From Lachnospiraceae bacterium (GTDB lineage Bacteria > Bacillota > Clostridia > Lachnospirales > Lachnospiraceae): 40,505 nucleotides of DNA. The notes beneath the pieces are model-generated. The model was given only the letters and a program-made list of their open reading frames with translations. It did no database searches and was not told the DNA's origin. Below are positions 14,534 to 22,413 of the stretch, piece by piece. The stretch is from assembly GCA_016284355.1 (NCBI GenBank), contig JAEEOQ010000037.1, positions 1 through 40,505 of the forward strand, written 5' to 3'. Every line of letters starts with the position of its first letter. Position 1 is the stretch's first letter. Made by a program: the position numbers and the translations under genes.

Positions 14534-15616
14534 ATGACATTGGCAAAAGATGACAACATTTTAAAGGATCTTGAACTGGATAAACCGCCGAAAAAACACG
14601 GAAAGTTTTTTAAGTATATTCCTGCGGTTCTTATAGCTATCGGCATTATTGCCTTTTGGGGTACAAATAAGCTTATGAGCAGGACTGTGCCAAATACTGC
14701 GGGGGTTCCGGGTAATACCACCTGTAACCTATATAACGGCGGCATTTTTTGTGAGTATGACGGAGAGATATATTTTTGTAATCCTCTTGATAATGAATGT
14801 ATGTATGCTGTTGATTCAGCTACTCTTAAAAAATTCAGAAAAATAACGGATGACAGACCGGGCTTTATAAATGCCACCACAAAATATATTGTGTATGCTA
14901 GGCAGAACTATCTTAGAGACGGTGCAAAGCCACTTTTTGACTACACTACAAGCGGTCTTTTCAGAGTAAACCGAAAAGGCGGCAGAAATACCATGATGTA
15001 TTACGAGGAGCCAGTTTCCATGGCAACTTTATACGGAAATGATATTTATTACAATTATTACGATGAGGGTAACATTTCCCTTCACCACACCGATCTTGGG
15101 GCTGAGTTTGACGTGATGATCATTGACTCGCCGCTTATCCCCGGCAGTGTTGACGGACAGGGCATTTATTATGCGGGACCCGAAGGAAATCATTATCTTT
15201 ACAGGCTTGATCCTGTAAGCAAAACAAGTACGCTTATATACGAAGGAAACTGCTATAATCCTGCGCTTGTGGGCGGTTCTCTTTACTTTATGTCTTTATC
15301 AAATAACTATGCAATCGCAAGAGTTGACAAATACGGTGCAAACCCTACCATACTTACAAGGAACAGGTGTGCCTGCTATAATGTGACGCCTGATGAGCAG
15401 TATCTTATCTACCAGGTTGATGACGGAGCAAATTCAAGGATTGAAGTGCTTAATCTGTATTCGACTGAGGTAAGGACTATAGCGGAAGGAAATTATACCG
15501 CCATTCATATCCTTGGCAACAGGGTATTTTACAGAGATTTCTTTGATAATACAATTTATTATTTTGACCTTTCGGATTTTGAAGTAAATGAGTTTACTCC
15601 GAAGGTCGTAGAATAA
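14534..15616 (+). CDS. Membrane-anchored DUF5050-type beta-propeller protein
   Basis: 360 residues. A basic cytosolic N-terminus (residues 1-25) precedes one membrane helix at about 28-44, so the rest is extracellular. The body repeats short units such as NGGIFCEYDGEIYFCNPLDN, YGNDIYYNYYDEGNISLHH, VGGSLYFMSLSNNYAIARVDKYG and LGNRVFYRDFFDNTIYYFDLSD, with a Y/F-Y-x-D/N pattern typical of DUF5050 propeller blades. No catalytic residues stand out; a ligand- or wall-sensing role is only a guess. AGGAG at 14521-14525 precedes ATG 14534. It begins a tightly packed gene run (14, 25, 3 and -1 base gaps) with chorismate mutase, MoxR, DUF58 and transglutaminase. Confidence 0.7.
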   Translation: MTLAKDDNILKDLELDKPPKKHGKFFKYIPAVLIAIGIIAFWGTNKLMSRTVPNTAGVPGNTTCNLYNGGIFCEYDGEIYFCNPLDNECMYAVDSATLKKFRKITDDRPGFINATTKYIVYARQNYLRDGAKPLFDYTTSGLFRVNRKGGRNTMMYYEEPVSMATLYGNDIYYNYYDEGNISLHHTDLGAEFDVMIIDSPLIPGSVDGQGIYYAGPEGNHYLYRLDPVSKTSTLIYEGNCYNPALVGGSLYFMSLSNNYAIARVDKYGANPTILTRNRCACYNVTPDEQYLIYQVDDGANSRIEVLNLYSTEVRTIAEGNYTAIHILGNRVFYRDFFDNTIYYFDLSDFEVNEFTPKVVE

Positions 15617-15630
15617 AAGGAGATTTAAAC

Positions 15631-15903
15631 ATGCCGGAACTTAAAGACTACAGAGCACAGCTTGATAAGATCGACGAACAGCTTGTTAAGCTTTTCCACG
15701 AAAGACTTCAGATAACAGGAAATATCGGAAGATTCAAAAAAGAACATGATCTTCCTGTTCTTGATGAAAAAAGAGAAGAAGAAAAACTTAACGCAGTTGC
15801 GGCGCTTTGCGTGGAGCCAAGCGAAGCAGAAGGGGTAAAAGAACTTTTTAAGACCATCATGAAAGTCAGCCGTGACAATCAGGAAAAGATAATCAAAAGA
15901 TAA
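15631..15903 (+). CDS. aroQ: Chorismate mutase (AroQ type)
   Basis: 90 residues, a free-standing all-helical AroQ domain. Residues matching the E. coli active site are Arg8, Arg25, Lys36, Asp45, Arg48, Glu49 and Gln84 (the E. coli pattern R11, R28, K39, D48, R51, E52, Q88 with a constant small offset), so it should be active. It converts chorismate to prephenate for phenylalanine and tyrosine synthesis in the cytosol. GGAG at 15619-15622 precedes ATG 15631. Placement between a propeller protein and a MoxR ATPase, away from other shikimate genes, is unexpected and may just reflect operon shuffling. Confidence 0.88.
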   Translation: MPELKDYRAQLDKIDEQLVKLFHERLQITGNIGRFKKEHDLPVLDEKREEEKLNAVAALCVEPSEAEGVKELFKTIMKVSRDNQEKIIKR

Positions 15904-15928
15904 AATGTAATAAGGAGAAGTTTGGGGT

Positions 15929-16849
15929 ATGGTAGAAAAACTAAAGAGTATGATCGGTGAATTCTTTGTGGGTAAGGAGGATGCGGTTATAAACCTTCTT
16001 ACCTGTCTTGCGGCAGGGGGACATGTGCTTATCGAAGACGCACCGGGTATGGGAAAGACAACTCTTGCAAGGACTCTTGCAGGGGCCTGCGGATGCAGCT
16101 TTTCCCGTATCCAGTTTACACCTGACACTATGCCGGGTGATGTTACAGGCACTTCTGTTTTTAATCCCGAAAATCGTACATTTGAATACAGCGAGGGCGC
16201 AGTAATGCGTGAGATAATCCTGGCAGACGAGATAAACAGGACTTCTCCGAAGACTCAGGCTGCACTCCTTGAAGCTATGGCTGAAGGTCAGGTTACGGTA
16301 GACGGAAAAACCCATGTTCTTCCGGATCCCTTTATGGTAATAGCTACGCAAAATCCTATTGAATTTCTTGGAACATATCCTCTTCCTGAGGCTGAGCTTG
16401 ACAGGTTTATGATGAAGATCTCCCTTGGTTTTCCGACAGAAGAGGAAGAACTTCTTATGGCAAGAAATATGCTTGAAGGAAAGGAACCGGCTAAGGTAAA
16501 GGCAGTCTGCAGTAAGGAAGATATTAAAAAGATCAGGGAAGATGCGGCAAAGGTTAAAGTAAACGATAATGTCCTCAGATATATCAGAAACATAATTGAA
16601 GGACTTAGAAATGAGAAAAAGTTTACGGGCGGAGCAAGCCCAAGAGCATTTCTCATGCTCATAAAAGCAGCGCAGGGAAGAGCATACATATCGGGAAGAG
16701 ATTATGTTATGCCTGATGATGTTAAAGCAGTGGCGGTTAACACCCTTCATCACAGGATGCTTCTTTCTGCAGAGGCAAAAGTGGCAGGGGAAGAAACGGA
16801 TACCATTATAAGAGGAATCGTTTCAGCATCACCGGTTCCTTTGGAGTAG
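15929..16849 (+). CDS. MoxR-family AAA+ ATPase
   Basis: 306 residues. Walker A is DAPGMGKTT (residues 37-45), Walker B IILADEINR (Asp100-Glu101), with sensor and arginine-finger regions ATQNPIEFLGTYPLPEAELDRFMMK, a MoxR signature. C-terminal lid: GGASPRAFLMLIKAAQGRAYISGRDYVMPDDV. MoxR proteins are chaperone-like ATPases, nearly always encoded with DUF58 and transglutaminase/VWA proteins, as here. AAGGAG at 15912-15917 is 11 bases from ATG 15929. Three bases separate its stop from the DUF58 gene. Confidence 0.93.
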   Translation: MVEKLKSMIGEFFVGKEDAVINLLTCLAAGGHVLIEDAPGMGKTTLARTLAGACGCSFSRIQFTPDTMPGDVTGTSVFNPENRTFEYSEGAVMREIILADEINRTSPKTQAALLEAMAEGQVTVDGKTHVLPDPFMVIATQNPIEFLGTYPLPEAELDRFMMKISLGFPTEEEELLMARNMLEGKEPAKVKAVCSKEDIKKIREDAAKVKVNDNVLRYIRNIIEGLRNEKKFTGGASPRAFLMLIKAAQGRAYISGRDYVMPDDVKAVAVNTLHHRMLLSAEAKVAGEETDTIIRGIVSASPVPLE

Positions 16850-16852
16850 AAC

Positions 16853-18001
16853 ATGAAAAAAGGCTTAAAAAGGATAATCTGGCTGTTTTTTTATATTCTG
16901 TCTGTAGCAGGCATTTCTGTTTACGGCGGAAGAGCTGTATACGGCTTTCATTTTGCTGTGCTGATGTTCCCACTTGTTTCCTTTATTTACCTCATTTGCG
17001 TATATATGAGTTTTAAGATATACGGAAAAGTCGAAGGGAAGACAAGGGTAGCGGGTCACCCTTCGGAATTTTATTATTCTCTTCAAAATGAGAGCTTTTT
17101 TGCGTTTGCATCGGTTCAGATCGTTCTTTATTCTGATTTTTCTACCATCACTGACGCAGACGGTGATCTTTGCTACGAACTTATGCCGGGTAGCGGCTTT
17201 TATAAGAGTTCTGTTTTAGTGTGCAAATACAGAGGCATATACAAAGTCGGAGTTAAAGAAGTCATTATAGAAGACTTTTTTGGCTTTTTTAAGTTGCGCT
17301 ACGAAAACAAAGAGCAGACGGAAGTTACGGTAAGGCCAAATATTATTTATCTTGACGGTCTTAAGAGCGGCGATATAACTTCAATTACCTTTAGAGACTC
17401 TAAAATAAACAAAACCGAGCGTGATGTTTTACTTAGAGAATACATACAGGGTGACCCTGTTAAAGATATTAACTGGAAGACTTTTGCAAAGACAGGGGAT
17501 CTTTATGTAAGAAACCGCATCGGTGAAGAAAAACAGGGTGTCTATGTTATCATGGATACCAAAAGATACAGCAGTGATATAAATGATTATCTGCCTCTTG
17601 AAAACAAAACTATTGAGGCAACTCTTGCACTTGCCATGTTTTTTCTTAAAAAGAACATTCCGGTCAATGTAGTGTTTTATGCAGACAAGCTTTATAACGT
17701 TGCTGTTGCCACCATGCATGATTTTGGAAGAGTGTATAACAGCTTTTCAGAGATAGGTTTTAAGAGAAACTACGTTTTTTCAAACACATACGAAGCGCTT
17801 TTAAAGGATCGTTTCCTGTTTGACGCCAAGGTATGCTTTTTTGTCATGCATGAAAAGAGCAAGGAAAGCGAAAGCCTTTGCGAGCAGCTTAGAGAAAATA
17901 ATGTTTTATACATTAATTATCTTGTAACAGATGAAATTATAAAAGAAAGCAAAAACGACTTCAGAGTTGCCACCAATGCGGATCTAAAGGAGGTGCTCTG
18001 A
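16853..18001 (+). CDS. DUF58 family membrane protein, MoxR partner
   Basis: 382 residues. Two N-terminal membrane helices (about 8-27 and 33-52) precede an extended beta domain, then the DUF58 signature REYIQGDPVKDINWKTFAKTGDLYVRN (about residues 195-212) and a VWA-like C-terminal part (QGVYVIMDTKRY... ATLALAMFFLKKNIPVNVVFYA). DUF58 proteins work with MoxR ATPases at the membrane, with an unproven role in envelope assembly or stress. GGAG within the end of moxR serves as ribosome binding site. Its TGA overlaps the next gene's ATG by one base, so expression is coupled. Confidence 0.9.
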   Translation: MKKGLKRIIWLFFYILSVAGISVYGGRAVYGFHFAVLMFPLVSFIYLICVYMSFKIYGKVEGKTRVAGHPSEFYYSLQNESFFAFASVQIVLYSDFSTITDADGDLCYELMPGSGFYKSSVLVCKYRGIYKVGVKEVIIEDFFGFFKLRYENKEQTEVTVRPNIIYLDGLKSGDITSITFRDSKINKTERDVLLREYIQGDPVKDINWKTFAKTGDLYVRNRIGEEKQGVYVIMDTKRYSSDINDYLPLENKTIEATLALAMFFLKKNIPVNVVFYADKLYNVAVATMHDFGRVYNSFSEIGFKRNYVFSNTYEALLKDRFLFDAKVCFFVMHEKSKESESLCEQLRENNVLYINYLVTDEIIKESKNDFRVATNADLKEVL

Positions 18002-20265
18002 TGGTAGGATTTATTTATGACCTTCTCTTTTCGCTTCCAATAGGAGTTTTGCTCCTTCTTATAAGATCGCAGTTATTTGGAATAAATTCAGGTATCAAAG
18101 AATCTGCGCTTTTTGGCCTTGTAATAGGCGCATGCATTTTTATATCTGCGGTAAAAGCGGCTGATAAAAGGATAAAGATCGCTGCCATACTTACATTTTT
18201 AGCTGCCGGAATAAGAGTATTTTTCTATTTTTATAAAAAAGAAGGCGGATGGAATATCCTTCTTGAGATAGTATTTGCTTTGATATGTGCTTTGATAAGC
18301 TTTGTAACCGGACTTTTGATTAAGCGTTTTTTTGCGGTCAGGATATTGGTTTTGATCATTGCCATCGGAGTTTTGATACCTCAGCTTTTTGATGTTTATA
18401 AAGTTGGCAGAGCGATGCTGTTTATCAGTGTTTATCTTGTCTTTTCAATGATTGCCATAGAAGTGCAGCTTCGAGCAAAAAAAGAGGGAGATACGGATAC
18501 CGGAAAACACATGGTGTTTATAAGTGTTTTTATTATTACGGCATCTCTTGTTGTTGCGGTTTTGCCTGCACCAAGCAAGCCTATAGACTGGTCGCCCGTT
18601 ATTCGCGCTTACAGGCTTATTGAAGATAAGATCTACGATACCATAAGAGAGCTGCAAGGCGGAAATAATACAGACCCCGACAGTTTTTATTTTGGATTTG
18701 GAGACGGAAACAATGTAAACGGACGTCCAAAAGCCTATTCAAAAAGCATTATGGACATAAAATACACGGTATATACTTCAAGAGAGTATCTAAACGGACG
18801 TGTTTTTAATCATTTTGACGGCAAAAACTGGAGCTGCGACGGAGTAAAGGCAAACGATCTGAATATGGATTCCGTTATAACCATGGTTGCGTTGCTTAAA
18901 AATAATCCTGAGCATAGTAGCGATTACTTTAAAATGAGCAGAGCAGAAGTATCTTTCCTTACAGATGATTACGACAGGCTTTTTGTAAGCCCCAAAACCA
19001 TGGTAAGACTTCTTCGCCCTGCAGAGCTTCTTGCAACAGATGATAAAGGCATGGTAAAAAGCGATAATCTTAGCGCTAAGCAGTCCTACAACTATGACTT
19101 TTTGATAATTAACAGGTATAATGATGCGGTTACCAATCTTATAGAAAATGCGGAGTATCCTACCAGGGAAGAATGGGACGCCATACTTACCGCTGAGGGG
19201 CGAAGTACCCTTGGCACCCAGTCTTACGAGAGTTTCCTTGAATATGAGGACTATGTTAAAAAAACATATCTTGAAGATGAGAGGATCAAAATATCACCGC
19301 GAATGGAGGAGTTTCTTGAAGCACTTTTAAAAGGGGCAGATACGCCTTTAAAGAAGGCATCTGCCATAGAAAACCTTCTTTCAGGTTATGAATACAGCTT
19401 AAATCCCGGGGATATGCCGGAAGATGTTAAGTCACCTTCAGACTTTCTTGATCACTTTGTGTTTAATAAGCGTAAAGGATACTGCGTGCACTATGCTACA
19501 GCTTTTGTGCTTATGGCAAGAGCCGCAGGGCTTCCTGCAAGATATGTGCAAGGCTACATGGCAAATGTAAAAAACGGTGAAGCTACGGTAAAATCTGAAG
19601 ATGCGCACGCATGGCCTGAAGTATATTTTGAAGGAATAGGCTGGCTTAATTTTGAGCCAACGCCGGGTAAAAAGCTATATATAAAATGGGATACGGAGGC
19701 TGAAAAAGCAAACGCTCCCGTAGCTTACGGAGTGAATGTTCCGCTGTTACCTGATATGCCCGGTATGCCTGAAAGATACGGCGATCTTGAAGGCCTTAAC
19801 GAGTTTTATGAAGAAGATGAGGCAGAAAGCATCAAAAGGTTTGATTACAGCCTTGTGTGGCTTGTTATCATTGCGTTCTTTGCATTTATACTTTTACTTC
19901 TTGCTCTTGACTCATTTATAAAAAAGGTAAGATATGTAAGTCTTACAAATGAAGAAAAGCTTAAGGATAATTTCAGGCGCCTTCTTAAAGGCCTTAAATA
20001 TCTTGGGCAGGATATAGAAAAGGGTGAGACCGTAAGCGAATATAAGAATAGGATATTTACGGATACAGACAGTGAAAAAAAGCTCATGCTTAAAAAAGAT
20101 GTTGCAAAAGTGCTTGAAAAATATGAAAGAGTAATATATTCAGGTGAAAGCGTATCATTATCGGATGTAAAAGAAATGAGAAACTGTATTTTCGCAATCC
20201 TTGACGTGCTGAAAAAGGAGAGAAGAGCAGGGTTTATGTACTATTACTTCATGCTTGCAAGATAA
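18001..20265 (+). CDS. Membrane transglutaminase-like (TgpA-type) protein
   Basis: 754 residues. Residues 1-195 contain about six to seven membrane helices, 200-610 are extracytoplasmic, and a further helix lies at about 620-640 (LVWLVIIAFFAFILLLLALDSF) before a cytosolic tail. The papain-like transglutaminase core shows Cys495 (GYCVHYATAFVLMARAAGLPARYVQGY), His536 (DAHAWPEVYFE) and Glu552 in FEPTPG where many members have Asp. The C-terminal domain (residues 655-754) resembles DUF4129. This is the third member of the MoxR-DUF58-TgpA module and probably cross-links or cleaves an envelope substrate. ATG 18001 overlaps the upstream TGA. A new promoter starts 10 bases after its stop. Confidence 0.9.
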   Translation: MVGFIYDLLFSLPIGVLLLLIRSQLFGINSGIKESALFGLVIGACIFISAVKAADKRIKIAAILTFLAAGIRVFFYFYKKEGGWNILLEIVFALICALISFVTGLLIKRFFAVRILVLIIAIGVLIPQLFDVYKVGRAMLFISVYLVFSMIAIEVQLRAKKEGDTDTGKHMVFISVFIITASLVVAVLPAPSKPIDWSPVIRAYRLIEDKIYDTIRELQGGNNTDPDSFYFGFGDGNNVNGRPKAYSKSIMDIKYTVYTSREYLNGRVFNHFDGKNWSCDGVKANDLNMDSVITMVALLKNNPEHSSDYFKMSRAEVSFLTDDYDRLFVSPKTMVRLLRPAELLATDDKGMVKSDNLSAKQSYNYDFLIINRYNDAVTNLIENAEYPTREEWDAILTAEGRSTLGTQSYESFLEYEDYVKKTYLEDERIKISPRMEEFLEALLKGADTPLKKASAIENLLSGYEYSLNPGDMPEDVKSPSDFLDHFVFNKRKGYCVHYATAFVLMARAAGLPARYVQGYMANVKNGEATVKSEDAHAWPEVYFEGIGWLNFEPTPGKKLYIKWDTEAEKANAPVAYGVNVPLLPDMPGMPERYGDLEGLNEFYEEDEAESIKRFDYSLVWLVIIAFFAFILLLLALDSFIKKVRYVSLTNEEKLKDNFRRLLKGLKYLGQDIEKGETVSEYKNRIFTDTDSEKKLMLKKDVAKVLEKYERVIYSGESVSLSDVKEMRNCIFAILDVLKKERRAGFMYYYFMLAR

Positions 20266-20274
20266 CCTTTTCCG

Positions 20275-20303
20275 TTGCGATTTTAACGGCTTTGTGCTAT
20301 TAT
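20275..20303 (+). promoter_or_regulatory. Promoter of the methionyl-tRNA synthetase gene
   Basis: TTGCGA (20275-20280), 17-base spacer, TATTAT (20298-20303). It sits 9 bases after the transglutaminase stop. The roughly 60-base leader that follows shows no T-box elements. Confidence 0.65.
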
Positions 20304-20371
20304 TATTCTTCGTAAGTAAAAAGATTATGGAGCCATTTTACGGCCTTCATATATAAAGCGAGGTAGTTTTT

Positions 20372-22381
20372 ATGATCAACAAAAGAATAAGACCGGACGA
20401 GAGACCGGTTTTTCCTAAAAGGGCAATTATTACAGCAGGTATGCCTTACGGAAACAAGAAACTTCATTTTGGCCATGTGGGCGGTATGTTTGTACATGCA
20501 GACACTTTCGCAAGATTCCTTCGCGACCGTATAGGCGAGGAAAATGTTGTGTTTGTATCAGGTACCGACTGCTATGGTTCTCCTATTGATGAAGCATACA
20601 GAAAGCTTGTTGCCGAAGGCTTTAAAGGAACTATAGAAGATTACGTTATGGGTAATCACAATACACAAAAGCAGACTCTTCTTGACTATGAGATAGGTCT
20701 TAACCTTTTTGGTGCTTCTGCTTTTGGTGAGACCGGAAAAGTTCACAAAGAGGTTAGCGCCTGGGTTTTTGAAACCTTATATGAAAACGGCTGGCTTGAA
20801 AAGCTTTCAACTCCGCAGTTCTTTGATACAGAAAAGGGTGTGTTCCTTAACGGTCGTCAGGTAGTTGGTAAATGCCCTATCGAAGGCTGCCAGAGTGAGC
20901 ATGCTTATGCAGATGAATGCTCCCTTGGCCATCAGTATATGCCATCAGATCTTATCGACCCTGTAAGTACACTTTCAGGCAAGCGTCCTGAGATCAGATA
21001 TGTTTCAAACTGGTATTTTAAGCTTGATGAGTGCAGAGAGCTTATGCGCAAGATGGTTGACTTTTTACGCCGCGAGACAAATACCAGAAAGAACCAGCTT
21101 AATACTATCGATGAGTTTTTAAAGCCTCCATATATTTACGTTCAGAAAAAGCTTGTAGATGATATGGATGCTCTTCGCGCCGCATTTCCGGCTCATGAGA
21201 CTATCGATCTTGAAGAAGAGAAGAAACCTTCTGTTACTTTTGTATTTGATAACCTTGCAGACAGAGACGCCGCAAGAAAAGTACTTGATGAAAAGGGTAT
21301 CAACTACCGTACCGGTAAGACACTTGTTCCTTTCAGACTTTCAGGTAATGCAGCATGGGGCGTTCCTGTACCTGACAAAGAAGATATGAAGGACTTTACT
21401 TTCTGGGTATGGCCTGAGAGCCTTTGGGCACCTATCTCATTTTCAAAGACATACCTTATGAGCAAAGGCTGTAGTGAGGATGAGTGGAAGAACTGGTGGG
21501 ACAGTGAAGATGCTAAGGTTTACCAGTTTATCGGTGAAGATAATATTTATTTTTACGGTATAGCAGAGATGGCGATGGCTGTTGCTCTTAAATACAAATA
21601 CGGCGAGGTACCTGAAGATATCTCAGGCTTTAATTTCCCTCACCTTGTAGCAAACTGCCACATCCTCTTTGGAGATAAGAAAGCAAGTTCAAGCAGTGAG
21701 GTTAAGCCTCCTATGGCAGAAGATCTGCTCAGCCTGTATTCACCTGAGCAGCTTCGTATGCATTTCCTTTCTCTTGGACTTTCAAGCAAGAGCGTAGGAT
21801 TTAAGCCAAAGACTCTTCTTCCTGAGCTTAAAAACGAGCCGGGTATGGATATGGTACTTAAAGAGGGTAACCTCCTTACAAATGTATTTAACAGGATCGT
21901 ACGAAGCTGTTTTTACACCATTCAGGAGTATTACGGCGGAAAACTTCCTGCAAATGAGGTTGACCCAAAGATCATAGAGCTTTCAAAAAATGCTATACTC
22001 GAATACGAAAGACATATGTACAACCACGATTTCCATCGTATCACATATACTCTTGACAGCTATATAAGAGAGATCAACAAGCATTACGTTAACAACATAA
22101 GAACAGCTGAAAAAGAGGGTAATGACGAGCTTAGAAGTCAGATAATAGCAGATTGCTTCTACTGCGTAAAGGTATGTGCAACCCTGCTTCATCCTTTTGC
22201 ACCAAACGGCTGCGAGAAAGTAAGAGAGTATCTTAATGTAGATAAGAGACTCTGGAGCTGGGATCACATTTTTGAGCCTCTTACCGCTATAATGGATGCA
22301 GATCATACTTTTAAGTTCCTTGAGCCGAGAGTAGATTTCTTTGAAAAGCCAAGCTGGCAGTTTGATGAAGGAAACAACTAG
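20372..22381 (+). CDS. metG: Methionyl-tRNA synthetase-like class I aminoacyl-tRNA ligase with divergent KMSKS loop
   Basis: 669 residues. The N-terminus ITAGMPYGNKKLHFGHVGG carries the HIGH motif as HFGH (32-35). A zinc knuckle follows with Cys168, Cys173, Cys183 and probably His187 (CPIEGC...DECSLGH), then RYVSNWYFKLDE and WGVPVP, the MetRS methionine-pocket region, and WPESLWAPISF. The KMSKS position reads KASSS (residues 437-441), losing the second lysine. The helical anticodon-binding domain follows (NVFNRIVRS, HPFAPNGCEKVREYL), with no C-terminal tRNA-binding OB domain. It should charge tRNA-Met, but the changed loop leaves open a paralogue with altered activity. GCGAGG precedes ATG 20372. 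Confidence 0.82.
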   Translation: MINKRIRPDERPVFPKRAIITAGMPYGNKKLHFGHVGGMFVHADTFARFLRDRIGEENVVFVSGTDCYGSPIDEAYRKLVAEGFKGTIEDYVMGNHNTQKQTLLDYEIGLNLFGASAFGETGKVHKEVSAWVFETLYENGWLEKLSTPQFFDTEKGVFLNGRQVVGKCPIEGCQSEHAYADECSLGHQYMPSDLIDPVSTLSGKRPEIRYVSNWYFKLDECRELMRKMVDFLRRETNTRKNQLNTIDEFLKPPYIYVQKKLVDDMDALRAAFPAHETIDLEEEKKPSVTFVFDNLADRDAARKVLDEKGINYRTGKTLVPFRLSGNAAWGVPVPDKEDMKDFTFWVWPESLWAPISFSKTYLMSKGCSEDEWKNWWDSEDAKVYQFIGEDNIYFYGIAEMAMAVALKYKYGEVPEDISGFNFPHLVANCHILFGDKKASSSSEVKPPMAEDLLSLYSPEQLRMHFLSLGLSSKSVGFKPKTLLPELKNEPGMDMVLKEGNLLTNVFNRIVRSCFYTIQEYYGGKLPANEVDPKIIELSKNAILEYERHMYNHDFHRITYTLDSYIREINKHYVNNIRTAEKEGNDELRSQIIADCFYCVKVCATLLHPFAPNGCEKVREYLNVDKRLWSWDHIFEPLTAIMDADHTFKFLEPRVDFFEKPSWQFDEGNN

Positions 22382-22413
22382 TCTTTTTATTAGCCTTGAT
22401 TTGAGGTATTGAT

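Noticed and set aside
15941-16753. 270-codon antisense frame opposite the MoxR gene
   Set aside because: Shadow of a conserved gene; the translation is Cys/His/Lys/Ser-rich and low in structure, with no recognisable family.
20304-20371. T-box leader before metG
   Set aside because: The leader is too short and lacks the T-box sequence and specifier stem.
22012-22021. ACATATGTAC inside the MetRS gene, resembling the repeat
   Set aside because: Only ten bases match and they encode conserved protein sequence; treated as chance.
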